DNA from: CAYTAP01 sp964435775
Lineage (GTDB): Bacteria > Planctomycetota > Phycisphaerae > Tepidisphaerales > Tepidisphaeraceae
Direction: 5' to 3'
NCBI GenBank assembly: GCA_964435775.1
Contig: CAYTAP010000177.1
Coordinates: forward strand, 1 to 5,050
Length of the DNA: 5,050 nt
Of this stretch, positions 1 through 5,050 are shown in pieces. Position 1 is the first letter of the stretch; every line of letters starts with the position of its first letter. The notes under the pieces are model-generated. The model was not told the DNA's origin. It did no database searches and saw only the letters and a program-made list of their open reading frames with translations. A program made the translations under genes and the position numbers.

Positions 1-33
1 CGTCGCGCCGCAAAAGCGCACAACCATTTATTT

Positions 34-37
34 GGAG
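34..37 (+). promoter_or_regulatory. Ribosome binding site deciding the start of the 79-aa gene
   Basis: GGAG lies 6 nt before the ATG at 44. It favours that ATG over the in-frame TTG at 32, because the TTG itself overlaps the GGAG. It is the clearest Shine-Dalgarno site in the window; the other gene starts have weak sites or none. Confidence 0.7.
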
Positions 38-43
38 AAACCG

Positions 44-283
44 ATGCCCGCAACCGAAGAGGAATTGAAAAAAGCGATCAAGGCGTTCAAGAAGAAGATC
101 AAGCTCATGCAATTGGAGGACGATTCCAGGCTTGGCCGAAGTCCGCTGACCGGCGCCAAGTCGCGGATCGTCTCCATCCAGCCGCCCAGCGGTTTCGGGC
201 GCGAGATCTGGGAGGAACTCGTGGAAAAAGGACATCTCAAGCGGGATGGCATCGGCTTTTATGCGATGGCTGACGGGAAATGA
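44..283 (+). CDS. Small conserved-type protein of unknown function (79 aa)
   Basis: The start is the ATG at 44, set by the GGAG six bases upstream; an in-frame TTG at 32 would add four residues. The 79-residue product is soluble, with no signal peptide or membrane segment. Residues 4-20 form a strongly charged, lysine-rich predicted helix (EEELKK...AFKKKIK). Next come an acidic LEDDSRLG stretch (24-31), a linker around a KSRIVSIQPP strand (39-48), and a C-terminal WEELVEKGHLKRDGIGFYAM segment (56-75). That segment reads like the recognition helix and wing of a winged-helix fold, but this is only an impression. From memory, short proteins with this EEELKK...DDSRLG...PP...W.ELV..G.L pattern occur in planctomycete genomes as uncharacterised proteins; I cannot confirm this here. 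The basic N-terminus would suit nucleic-acid or ribosome contact, which is speculation. It converges with msrB, 45 nt away, and what lies upstream is outside the window. Confidence 0.82.
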   Translation: MPATEEELKKAIKAFKKKIKLMQLEDDSRLGRSPLTGAKSRIVSIQPPSGFGREIWEELVEKGHLKRDGIGFYAMADGK

Positions 284-296
284 ACGGACGAATGGA

Positions 297-328
297 CGCC
301 GATTAATTTTCTCGCGCGTGATCCGGCG
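297..328. terminator. Possible weak hairpin between convergent genes
   Basis: CGCCGAT (297-303) can pair with ATCCGGCG (321-328) with one bulged C, around a 17-nt loop containing an AATTTT run. It sits exactly in the convergent gap between the 79-aa gene and msrB, where a shared terminator is expected. The loop is long and no T-tract follows on either strand, so this is a weak candidate. Confidence 0.2.
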
Positions 329-874
329 TTACTTCTCGGCAGGGATAAACTCCAGCGCCGCCGAGTCCATGCAGTAGCGCAGCCCGGTCGGCTTGGGACC
401 ATCGTCAAACACATGTCCCAGGTGTCCCCCGCATCGCGCACAAACCACTTCATCGCGCGACATTCCAAAGCGATCATCCCGATGGGCATCGACGCGGTCG
501 GGCGCGATCGGCTGATAAAAGCTCGGCCAACCCGTGCCGGAATCAAACTTGGTGTCCGAACTGTACAACTCCAGCCCGCACCCTGCGCAGATGTAAATCC
601 CCTTGCGGTGGTTGTTCCAATACTTGCCGGTGAACGCCGGCTCCGTCCCCTTCTCCCGCAAAATGTGATACTGCTCGGGCGTCAACTGCTTTTTCCATTC
701 CGCTTCTGTTTTCACGACTTTCTCCGATGGGTTGGTGGTGGGGCGGGTTGTCGGCGCGCTGAACGATTCCGACGACCCCGCCGACGCGCCCCCATTGGCC
801 GACCGCTCACACCCCGCGACCGCCAGCAACAACGATGCGATCATGACAATGAGCAATGGCTTGAACATCATCAT
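329..874 (-). CDS. msrB: Peptide-methionine (R)-S-oxide reductase MsrB, lipoprotein form
   Basis: MsrB reduces methionine-R-sulfoxide in proteins back to methionine, normally with thioredoxin-type electrons. The 181-residue product starts at the first of three consecutive ATGs (874, 871, 868). Residues 1-21 are a lipoprotein signal peptide with the lipobox VAGC, so Cys22 should be lipidated and the enzyme held outside the cytoplasmic membrane. A Ser/Ala/Thr/Pro-rich linker (about 23-52) leads to the catalytic domain (about 56-178). The structural-zinc cysteines are C96/C99 (CAGC) and C145/C148 (CARC). GWPSF is at 115-119, HLGHVF at 151-156, and the catalytic cysteine is C168 in RYCMDS. At the usual recycling-cysteine position (SGCGWPSF in E. 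coli MsrB) there is Thr114. All seven cysteines are accounted for by lipid, zinc and catalysis, so no spare resolving cysteine exists. An in-frame extension upstream to 1225 would run through the palindromic repeat and is not believable. Family assignment is secure; the exact ATG is not. Confidence 0.95.
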   Translation of the reverse strand: MMMFKPLLIVMIASLLLAVAGCERSANGGASAGSSESFSAPTTRPTTNPSEKVVKTEAEWKKQLTPEQYHILREKGTEPAFTGKYWNNHRKGIYICAGCGLELYSSDTKFDSGTGWPSFYQPIAPDRVDAHRDDRFGMSRDEVVCARCGGHLGHVFDDGPKPTGLRYCMDSAALEFIPAEK

Positions 875-878
875 GACA

Positions 879-884
879 ATTATA
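879..884 (-). promoter_or_regulatory. Putative -10 box of msrB
   Basis: Read on the - strand this is a perfect TATAAT, ending 4 nt before the first msrB ATG. Transcription would begin at or within the ATG triplet run, giving a leaderless or nearly leaderless mRNA. A partial -35 (TTGCGG, 909-904) lies at a 19-nt spacing, which is long. A G6 run (897-892 on the - strand) is too far from the ATGs to be a good ribosome site. The -10 match is seen directly; its function is inferred. Confidence 0.35.
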
Positions 885-941
885 GGCTCATTCCCCCCAA
901 TCGCCGCAAGAGAAAATCCCAAAAGAAACCTTGTCGGGCAA

Positions 942-1061
942 GTCAATTGCTGAGCCTCGCGCGGGAAGTGCGCCGGACATTGGAGGGCGTTGCTCCCGCA
1001 ACGCCGAGGCGTCGCCGGAGCGACGCCCTCCACCCCTTGCGCCTCGGCCGCATCAATTGAC
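942..1061. repeat. 8-bp inverted repeat flanking the first palindrome
   Basis: GTCAATTG (942-949) and CAATTGAC (1054-1061) are exact reverse complements lying outside the 52-bp palindrome at 981-1032. Similarity continues loosely inward (TGAGCC against the complement of GGCCGCAT). They could be ends of a larger palindromic element of about 120 bp, or two copies of a short regulatory word facing the two divergent genes. The inner CAATTG is itself palindromic, which makes chance pairing easier. Confidence 0.35.
981..1032. repeat. REP-like paired-hairpin palindrome, family A
   Basis: This is an imperfect 52-bp palindrome centred between 1006 and 1007. The outer tags are TGGAG (981-985) and CTCCA (1028-1032). 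Inside are two separate hairpins: GGCGTTG/CAACGCC (986-992 with 999-1005, 6-nt loop) and GGCGTCG/CGACGCC (1008-1014 with 1021-1027, 6-nt loop), separated by two bases. It lies upstream of two divergent genes, where a transcription terminator would make little sense, and it has no T-tract. The layout matches REP/BIME-type intergenic repeats, which in other bacteria are moved by RAYT (Y1 HUH) transposases. No transposase gene is in the window. Confidence 0.8.
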
Positions 1062-1071
1062 CACTCTCGTC

Positions 1072-1099
1072 TTGACACATCCTCCCGTCGAACGATCCT
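1072..1099 (+). promoter_or_regulatory. Possible promoter of the membrane/SRPBCC gene
   Basis: A perfect TTGACA -35 box (1072-1077) is followed after 16 nt by only a poor -10 match, GATCCT (1094-1099). The ATG is at 1106, so the transcript leader would be very short. This agrees with the absence of a Shine-Dalgarno site. The -35 is seen directly; the rest is tentative. Confidence 0.28.
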
Positions 1100-1105
1100 A
1101 CATCC

Positions 1106-2560
1106 ATGAAGCACTTCCTGAGCTTGTCCCCCATGAAGCCCCGCCGGTATGTGATGTGGGGCGTGCTGCTCTTCGTTTGGAAGTATCTCGCCGACCTGAT
1201 CGTTGCCCGCGGTTTTTTCAACCATCCCTGGCCGCTGATCAATTACCTCGCCCCGACGCGACTGGCCGTGGCGTATGGCTGGCCGGAGGAGGACACAGGT
1301 TTCCTTTTCGCGATGCTGCTGGTCGCCCTGCCGTTCATGATCGCCGGGCTTATCGTCACAATTCGCCGCCTTCGTGACGCCCAGTTGTCCTTTGCGCCGT
1401 TCATCAACCTGCTCTTTTTCGCGGCCCTTTGCTTCATTCCATCACGGACGCCCGACGAGCGCGCCGGCGAGGAGGCCGCTGCCGGGGCGCACGCCGCCAC
1501 GCCACCGCTTGTGCAAGCCGTGATTCAAGCCAATCAGGACCTTCCCAGTCCGCCTCGTCGCCAGCGCTTCCCCTGGTCCCTCTTTCCCTCGAATTCTTTT
1601 TATGCCGCCCTGGTGGCGATCCTGCTCCCGCCGCCGTTCCTGTACCTGGTCTGCGTCTTTTCCGTGAACATCCTCGGCGATTACGGCTGGGGCTTGTTCA
1701 TCGGACTCCCCTTCATACTCGGTCTGTCCAATGTCGTCCTCTATGGCCTCCGCACGCCCAGGAGCGCCGCCCAGTGTACGAATCTCAGCCTGGTTGGCGC
1801 CGTGATCATGTTGCTGTTCATCTTGTTTTTCGCGTTTGAAGGAGTGATCTGCGTCATCATGGCCGCCCCGCTCTGGATACCTCTCACATGGCTCGGCGGA
1901 TACGTGGGCTATCTGATCCAGAAACGACCGATGCCCACATCGGCAACCGGGCGCATGCTCGCGACGTTGCTCCTGATGCTGCCGATGCTGATGGCGCTGG
2001 ACCAATCGACCCGGACGCCCCCGCCGCTCCGCTCCGTCACGAGCAGTGTCATCATCAGCGCCCCTCCATCGGTGGTCTGGCGCAATGTGATCCAGTTCCC
2101 CGCGCTGCCGGAACCGACCGAGTGGATCTTCCACACCGGCATCGCGTATCCCACCAGCGCCACGATCACCGGCACGGGCCCGGGTGCGATTCGCCGATGC
2201 GTCTTCACGACCGGCGAGTTCGTCGAACCGATCCGCGTCTGGGATGAAAACCGTCTGCTTCGCTTTGGTGTCAGCTACAATCCGCCGGTGATGACCGAGT
2301 GGAATTTCGGCAGGCGCATTCATCCGCCTCACCTTAAAGGATTCTTCGAATCGCGCCAGGGGGAGTTTCTTCTCGAAGACCTCGGCGATGGCCGCACGCG
2401 CCTCATCGGGACCACTTGGTATGAGCACAACCTCTGGCCGACCGCGTACTGGTATCAGTGGACCGACTGGATCGTTCACCGCATCCACATCCGTGTTCTC
2501 GATCATGTAAAAAATTTGAGCGAGCATCCGCAAACCGCCTCGGCGGCGCCCTCCAATTGA
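1106..2560 (+). CDS. Multi-pass membrane protein: DUF805-like N-terminus fused to a C-terminal SRPBCC domain
   Basis: This 484-residue protein has two parts. Residues 1-300 are membrane-embedded, with about eight hydrophobic segments (roughly 16-35, 66-86, 97-112, 163-187, 193-213, 228-247, 249-272, 284-299). The N-terminal part resembles DUF805: a MKPRRYVMWG opening and a TIRRLRDAQLS loop (85-95) like the RRL-D-x-G-S loop of that family. A polar Ala/Glu/Pro-rich stretch (115-155) breaks the membrane region. Residues about 310-472 look like an SRPBCC (START/polyketide-cyclase) helix-grip domain: SSVIISAPPSVVWRNV at its start, a GPGAIRRCVF strand, an LLRFGVSYNPP strand, DLGDGRTRLIGTTWYEHNL, and a long C-terminal helix ending HIRVLDHVKNL. 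SRPBCC domains usually bind hydrophobic ligands; none can be named here. The start could be 1106 or the ATG at 1133; neither has a ribosome site. trmB follows after 30 nt. The reading frame is solid, the domain names moderately so, the function unknown. Confidence 0.9.
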   Translation: MKHFLSLSPMKPRRYVMWGVLLFVWKYLADLIVARGFFNHPWPLINYLAPTRLAVAYGWPEEDTGFLFAMLLVALPFMIAGLIVTIRRLRDAQLSFAPFINLLFFAALCFIPSRTPDERAGEEAAAGAHAATPPLVQAVIQANQDLPSPPRRQRFPWSLFPSNSFYAALVAILLPPPFLYLVCVFSVNILGDYGWGLFIGLPFILGLSNVVLYGLRTPRSAAQCTNLSLVGAVIMLLFILFFAFEGVICVIMAAPLWIPLTWLGGYVGYLIQKRPMPTSATGRMLATLLLMLPMLMALDQSTRTPPPLRSVTSSVIISAPPSVVWRNVIQFPALPEPTEWIFHTGIAYPTSATITGTGPGAIRRCVFTTGEFVEPIRVWDENRLLRFGVSYNPPVMTEWNFGRRIHPPHLKGFFESRQGEFLLEDLGDGRTRLIGTTWYEHNLWPTAYWYQWTDWIVHRIHIRVLDHVKNLSEHPQTASAAPSN

Positions 2561-2590
2561 CGTCTGCCGTCGCATGGCCGATGAGGCGCG

Positions 2591-3247
2591 ATGCCCGTAG
2601 AATCCGCCCCCATGCAAAGCAATCACCCCCTGATCGTCGAGCCGGTGGGGCTTGATGTGGACACCCTCGCCCGTCCGATCGACTGGGCCGCGCTCTATGG
2701 CAACGCCAACCCCGTTGAGCTTGAAATCGGCATGGGCAAGGGAACATTCCTGCTCGAGCAGGCCAAAGCCCGGCCGGAGGTCAACTTTTTCGGCATCGAA
2801 TGGGCCCGCTGGTTTTGGCGCTATTCATCCGATCGCATGCGCCGCGCCAATTGCGCCAACGCGCATACCGTTCGCGCCGAAGCCGGTTTTTTTCTTTCGG
2901 AGTTCGTCCCCCCGGCCAGTCTTTCGGTGGTCCACATCTACTTCCCCGACCCCTGGCCCAAGGCGCGCCACCACAAGCGGCGACTGATTCAGCCCTCGTT
3001 CATGCCGCAACTGTCGCGCGTGCTGACCAGCGGCGGACGTTTGCAAATCGTCACCGATCACCAGGGGTATTGGGAGGAGAACATCGAACCGGCCGTGCGG
3101 GGATCGGACCTGACGGTCGTGGATTACAACCGCCCCGGCTCCGCCGCCGATGGGGAGTTTGTCGGCACCAATTTCGAGCGCAAATACCGTCGCGAAGGCC
3201 GCCCGTTTTATGCCATCGCGGCCATCAATGCGCAGACGACGCCATGA
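2591..3247 (+). CDS. trmB: tRNA (guanine-N7-)-methyltransferase TrmB
   Basis: TrmB transfers a methyl group from S-adenosylmethionine to N7 of G46 in the variable loop of many tRNAs. The 218-residue product has the normal family length. It shows the SAM-binding motif I VELEIGMGKG (42-51), an acidic residue ending the next strand in FFGIE (66-70), and the family signature YFPDPWPK.RHHKRRL (117-132), with Asp120 in the PDPW element. It also has VTDH (154-157) and the C-terminal TNFERKYRREG (193-203), whose T-x-x-E is typical of TrmB. The ATG at 2591 has a GAGG four bases upstream (2583-2586). The ATG at 2612 would remove seven residues and has only a C-run before it, so 2591 is preferred. The gene follows the membrane/SRPBCC gene by 30 nt and is probably co-transcribed, with no evident functional link. 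It is complete, with all expected motifs. Confidence 0.97.
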   Translation: MPVESAPMQSNHPLIVEPVGLDVDTLARPIDWAALYGNANPVELEIGMGKGTFLLEQAKARPEVNFFGIEWARWFWRYSSDRMRRANCANAHTVRAEAGFFLSEFVPPASLSVVHIYFPDPWPKARHHKRRLIQPSFMPQLSRVLTSGGRLQIVTDHQGYWEENIEPAVRGSDLTVVDYNRPGSAADGEFVGTNFERKYRREGRPFYAIAAINAQTTP

Positions 3248-3286
3248 TGGCGCGATCCCAATGACATGGATGTGGTGAAACGATGC

Positions 3287-3353
3287 GTAGGGTCCGCCTC
3301 GCGGACCATCTTTCTCGCGCTGTGCGCGGCATGGTCCGCAGGGCGGACCCTAC
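3287..3353. repeat. REP-like paired-hairpin palindrome, family B
   Basis: Two 23-nt arms (3287-3309 and 3331-3353) are reverse complements except for two bases, around a 21-nt spacer. Each arm is also a hairpin in itself: GGTCCGC/GCGGACC with a 3-nt loop (3291-3307 and 3333-3349). The outer tags are GTAG and CTAC. The spacer holds a third small hairpin, GCGC-TGT-GCGC (3317-3327). It fills the gap between convergent trmB and the oxidoreductase gene, so RNA from either side would fold strongly, and it may help end transcription both ways. No T-tract follows on either strand, so it is not a classic intrinsic terminator. The layout resembles REP/BIME elements. Confidence 0.85.
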
Positions 3354-3384
3354 ACAAAATCGCGCTTTAGTTGATTCCGACGGT

Positions 3385-5050
3385 TCAACTTTCGAGATTG
3401 AGCCACTTCAGCTCCTCAGGCGTCAGCGTGATGTCCAGCGCCGGGAGACTTGTGCGGGTTTCGCTCAGGAACCGCGGACCGATCAGCGGGAACGTCGGGA
3501 ACGGCTGGTTGAGCACATACGCCAGCGCGATGTTGATCGGCAGGACATGCTTCTTTTTCGCCAGTTCGATCGCACGGGCCTGGCGTTTGAAGTTGTCCTC
3601 GCTGTACCAGCATCGGACGAGCTCGGCGTCCTCCTTCTTGTCCGGCGCCGCGCGATCGGGGATGAAAAATCCGCGCGCCTGGCTGCTCCAGGCAAACAGC
3701 GGCATCTGGTGCTGGGTCAGCCACTGGCGGCTCTCGGCATCCGAGGCGCTGACGCACCCATGCCACACCGGATCGACCATTCGAGCCAGGCTGAAGTTGT
3801 TGCTCACGATCGAGAACGGCTGCAACTTGTGCCTGGCCGCGTATTCGTTGGCCGCCTGGATGCGCGACAAGTGCCAGTTGGACCCGCCGAACACCTTGAT
3901 GCGCCCCGCCTTGACGTGCTCGTTGAGCACATCGACGAACTCGCCCACCGGCACATCCGGATTGTCGCGGTGCATGATGTAGATGTCGGCCGACTCGATC
4001 CCCAGTCGTTCGAGGCTTTCCTTGAACTGCCGGGTCAGCATGTCCGGAAAACAGTTCGGCGTGTGCGCGCCTTTGGAAATGACGACGATCTGATCCCGCA
4101 CGTTGCGGGTCTTGATCCACTGCCCGAGCAGGCGTTCGGTGTAGCCGCCGCCGTAAATGTGGGCGGTGTCGAAGGCGTTTCCGCCGCGCTCGAAAAAGTC
4201 GTCGAACATCGCCGCAGCGTGCGGAAGATTCGGCTGGTTGTCGCACCCCATGACCAGCCGCGACACCGGCTTGTCGAGCCCCTCGATCTTGCCGTGCTTG
4301 ATCGGCGCCTGGGGCGCGCGGGTCAAGGGCGCACCGGTCACGGTGGGGACGCTGCCCGGCTTTTCAAAATCATACACGACGCCGATCGCGCCGCGCCACT
4401 GATCGAGCGAGCGAATGTTCCCCAGCGTGTCGGCGTGGGTCATCGCCGGCGATGCCGCCTCGGTCTTGCCGGCGAGGATCGCCTGGCTGGCGACGTCAAT
4501 CTCCAGCGCGAAGCTGATCACCGGGCTGCCCGCGTCGATGTCTTCAACCTTGCCGCCCCTGGTCAGCGTGAACTTCGCCGGCGCGCTCCCCTCGCGCGCC
4601 GCCACCCACGGATTGGGAATGAAGATCGATCCTTCGGACCCGAAGATGCGCACGACGTTTTCCTGGTTGATCCCCACGCCGGTTGCGAGCGTCGCCACGA
4701 TGTCGCCGGGGAACTTGACCGTCGCCACCGCGTATTCATCCACCTTCGTCTGCGGATGCAGCTTTCCGGCCCCGCTGACCTGGATTGGATCGGCGAAGTC
4801 ATGCCCCGTCGCCGCGCCGGCGATCAGCCGCGCCATGCTCATCGCGTAGCACCCCACGTCGAGGATGCCCCCGCCGGCGTATTCGCTCGACCAGATCCGC
4901 GAGTTGGCGTTGAATCCGGCATGGAAGCTGAAGGTCGCCTGGATGACCCCCACCTTGCCGATCGCGCCGCCGCGGATGAGATCCCCACCGATTGCCGTCT
5001 GCGGATGGCAGCGCTTCATGAACGCTTCCACCAGAAAGAAGTGGTGGGGG
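3385..5050 (-). CDS. Gfo/Idh/MocA oxidoreductase fused to aldo/keto reductase (5' end outside window)
   Basis: The frame is open from the window edge to the TGA at 3387-3385, giving at least 554 residues. The GTG at 5031 is not a real start: codons upstream continue (PHHFFLVEAFMKR), and this point is the middle of a Gfo/Idh/MocA protein whose NAD(P)-binding Rossmann domain lies beyond 5050. Residue numbers here count from 5031. Residues 1 to about 224 are the Gfo/Idh/MocA C-terminal domain: EAFMKRCHPQ, GGAIGKVGVI, and the substrate-site motif GGGILDVGCYA with Asp58 and Tyr62. A short Pro-rich linker (225-248) leads to a complete aldo/keto reductase barrel (about 250-546). Its catalytic tetrad is intact: Asp288 (FDTAHIYGGG), Tyr293, Lys320 (VVISKGAH) and His354 (IYIMHRD); the late IGPR (517-520) fits cofactor binding. 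Both halves should act on sugars, polyols or related carbonyls with NAD(P)(H). The substrate is unknown; a cytoplasmic bifunctional enzyme is the likeliest reading. Confidence 0.94.
   Translation of the reverse strand, partial: PHHFFLVEAFMKRCHPQTAIGGDLIRGGAIGKVGVIQATFSFHAGFNANSRIWSSEYAGGGILDVGCYAMSMARLIAGAATGHDFADPIQVSGAGKLHPQTKVDEYAVATVKFPGDIVATLATGVGINQENVVRIFGSEGSIFIPNPWVAAREGSAPAKFTLTRGGKVEDIDAGSPVISFALEIDVASQAILAGKTEAASPAMTHADTLGNIRSLDQWRGAIGVVYDFEKPGSVPTVTGAPLTRAPQAPIKHGKIEGLDKPVSRLVMGCDNQPNLPHAAAMFDDFFERGGNAFDTAHIYGGGYTERLLGQWIKTRNVRDQIVVISKGAHTPNCFPDMLTRQFKESLERLGIESADIYIMHRDNPDVPVGEFVDVLNEHVKAGRIKVFGGSNWHLSRIQAANEYAARHKLQPFSIVSNNFSLARMVDPVWHGCVSASDAESRQWLTQHQMPLFAWSSQARGFFIPDRAAPDKKEDAELVRCWYSEDNFKRQARAIELAKKKHVLPINIALAYVLNQPFPTFPLIGPRFLSETRTSLPALDITLTPEELKWLNLES

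Noticed and set aside
413..1060. 215-codon open frame on the + strand across msrB and the repeat
   Set aside because: It is antisense to msrB, arginine/proline-rich, and ends through the palindrome; no domain is visible.
875..1225. In-frame upstream extension of msrB, which would give a 298-residue protein
   Set aside because: It would translate the palindromic repeat and run into the coding start of the opposite gene. The lipoprotein signal peptide beginning at 874 gives a natural start.
1442..2626. 394-codon open frame on the - strand opposite the membrane gene
   Set aside because: It is antisense to a well-supported gene, is rich in Arg/Gly/Asp/His with no recognisable domain, and is the usual by-product of GC-rich codon use.
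981..3353. CRISPR-like array from the repeated palindromic units
   Set aside because: There are only two units, 2.3 kb apart and with different sequences, with no regular spacers and no cas genes.
3287..3353. Classic intrinsic (rho-independent) terminator
   Set aside because: The hairpins are strong, but neither side is followed by a T-tract in the direction of transcription, so a simple terminator call is not supported.
3416..4246. 276-codon open frame on the - strand within the aldo/keto reductase
   Set aside because: It is an out-of-frame shadow of the reductase coding sequence with strongly Arg/Gln/Ala-skewed composition.
4415..4849. 144-codon open frame on the + strand opposite the Gfo/Idh/MocA domain
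   Set aside because: It is antisense to a conserved domain that has motifs in the correct frame, with no ribosome site or family resemblance.
5029..5031. GTG as a true start of the oxidoreductase fusion
   Set aside because: The frame stays open to the window edge with family-like residues upstream, and starting here would remove the whole cofactor-binding domain.

Overview
The window is a GC-rich chromosomal stretch from a bacterium that looks like a member of the Planctomycetota or a related PVC-group lineage, possibly Phycisphaerae. This placement is an inference. It rests on a small protein type I associate with planctomycetes, a DUF805-like/SRPBCC membrane fusion, mostly weak or absent Shine-Dalgarno sites, and palindromic intergenic repeats of a kind common in those genomes. 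No database search was possible.

Layout from left to right: (1) a 79-residue conserved-type small protein on the + strand (44-283) with a clear ribosome binding site. (2) Convergent to it, msrB on the - strand (329-874), a lipoprotein-anchored methionine-R-sulfoxide reductase. (3) A divergent intergenic region (875-1105) with a perfect TATAAT close to the msrB start and a 52-bp paired-hairpin palindrome. (4) A 484-residue multi-pass membrane protein with a C-terminal SRPBCC ligand-binding-like domain on the + strand (1106-2560). (5) trmB, the tRNA m7G46 methyltransferase, on the + strand 30 nt downstream (2591-3247), plausibly in the same transcript. (6) A convergent intergenic gap (3248-3384) with a second paired-hairpin palindrome. 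(7) The 3' part of a - strand gene (3385 to beyond 5050) that fuses a Gfo/Idh/MocA oxidoreductase to an aldo/keto reductase.

The gene content is mostly housekeeping and metabolic: protein repair in the envelope, tRNA modification and sugar or polyol redox chemistry. I see no phage, CRISPR, toxin-antitoxin, defence or transposase genes, and no tRNA or rRNA. The parts most worth a second look are the two REP-like double-hairpin elements, which share a layout but not a sequence; the two-oxidoreductase fusion; the membrane/SRPBCC fusion; and the octamer CAATTGAC, which occurs three times, always close upstream of a gene.
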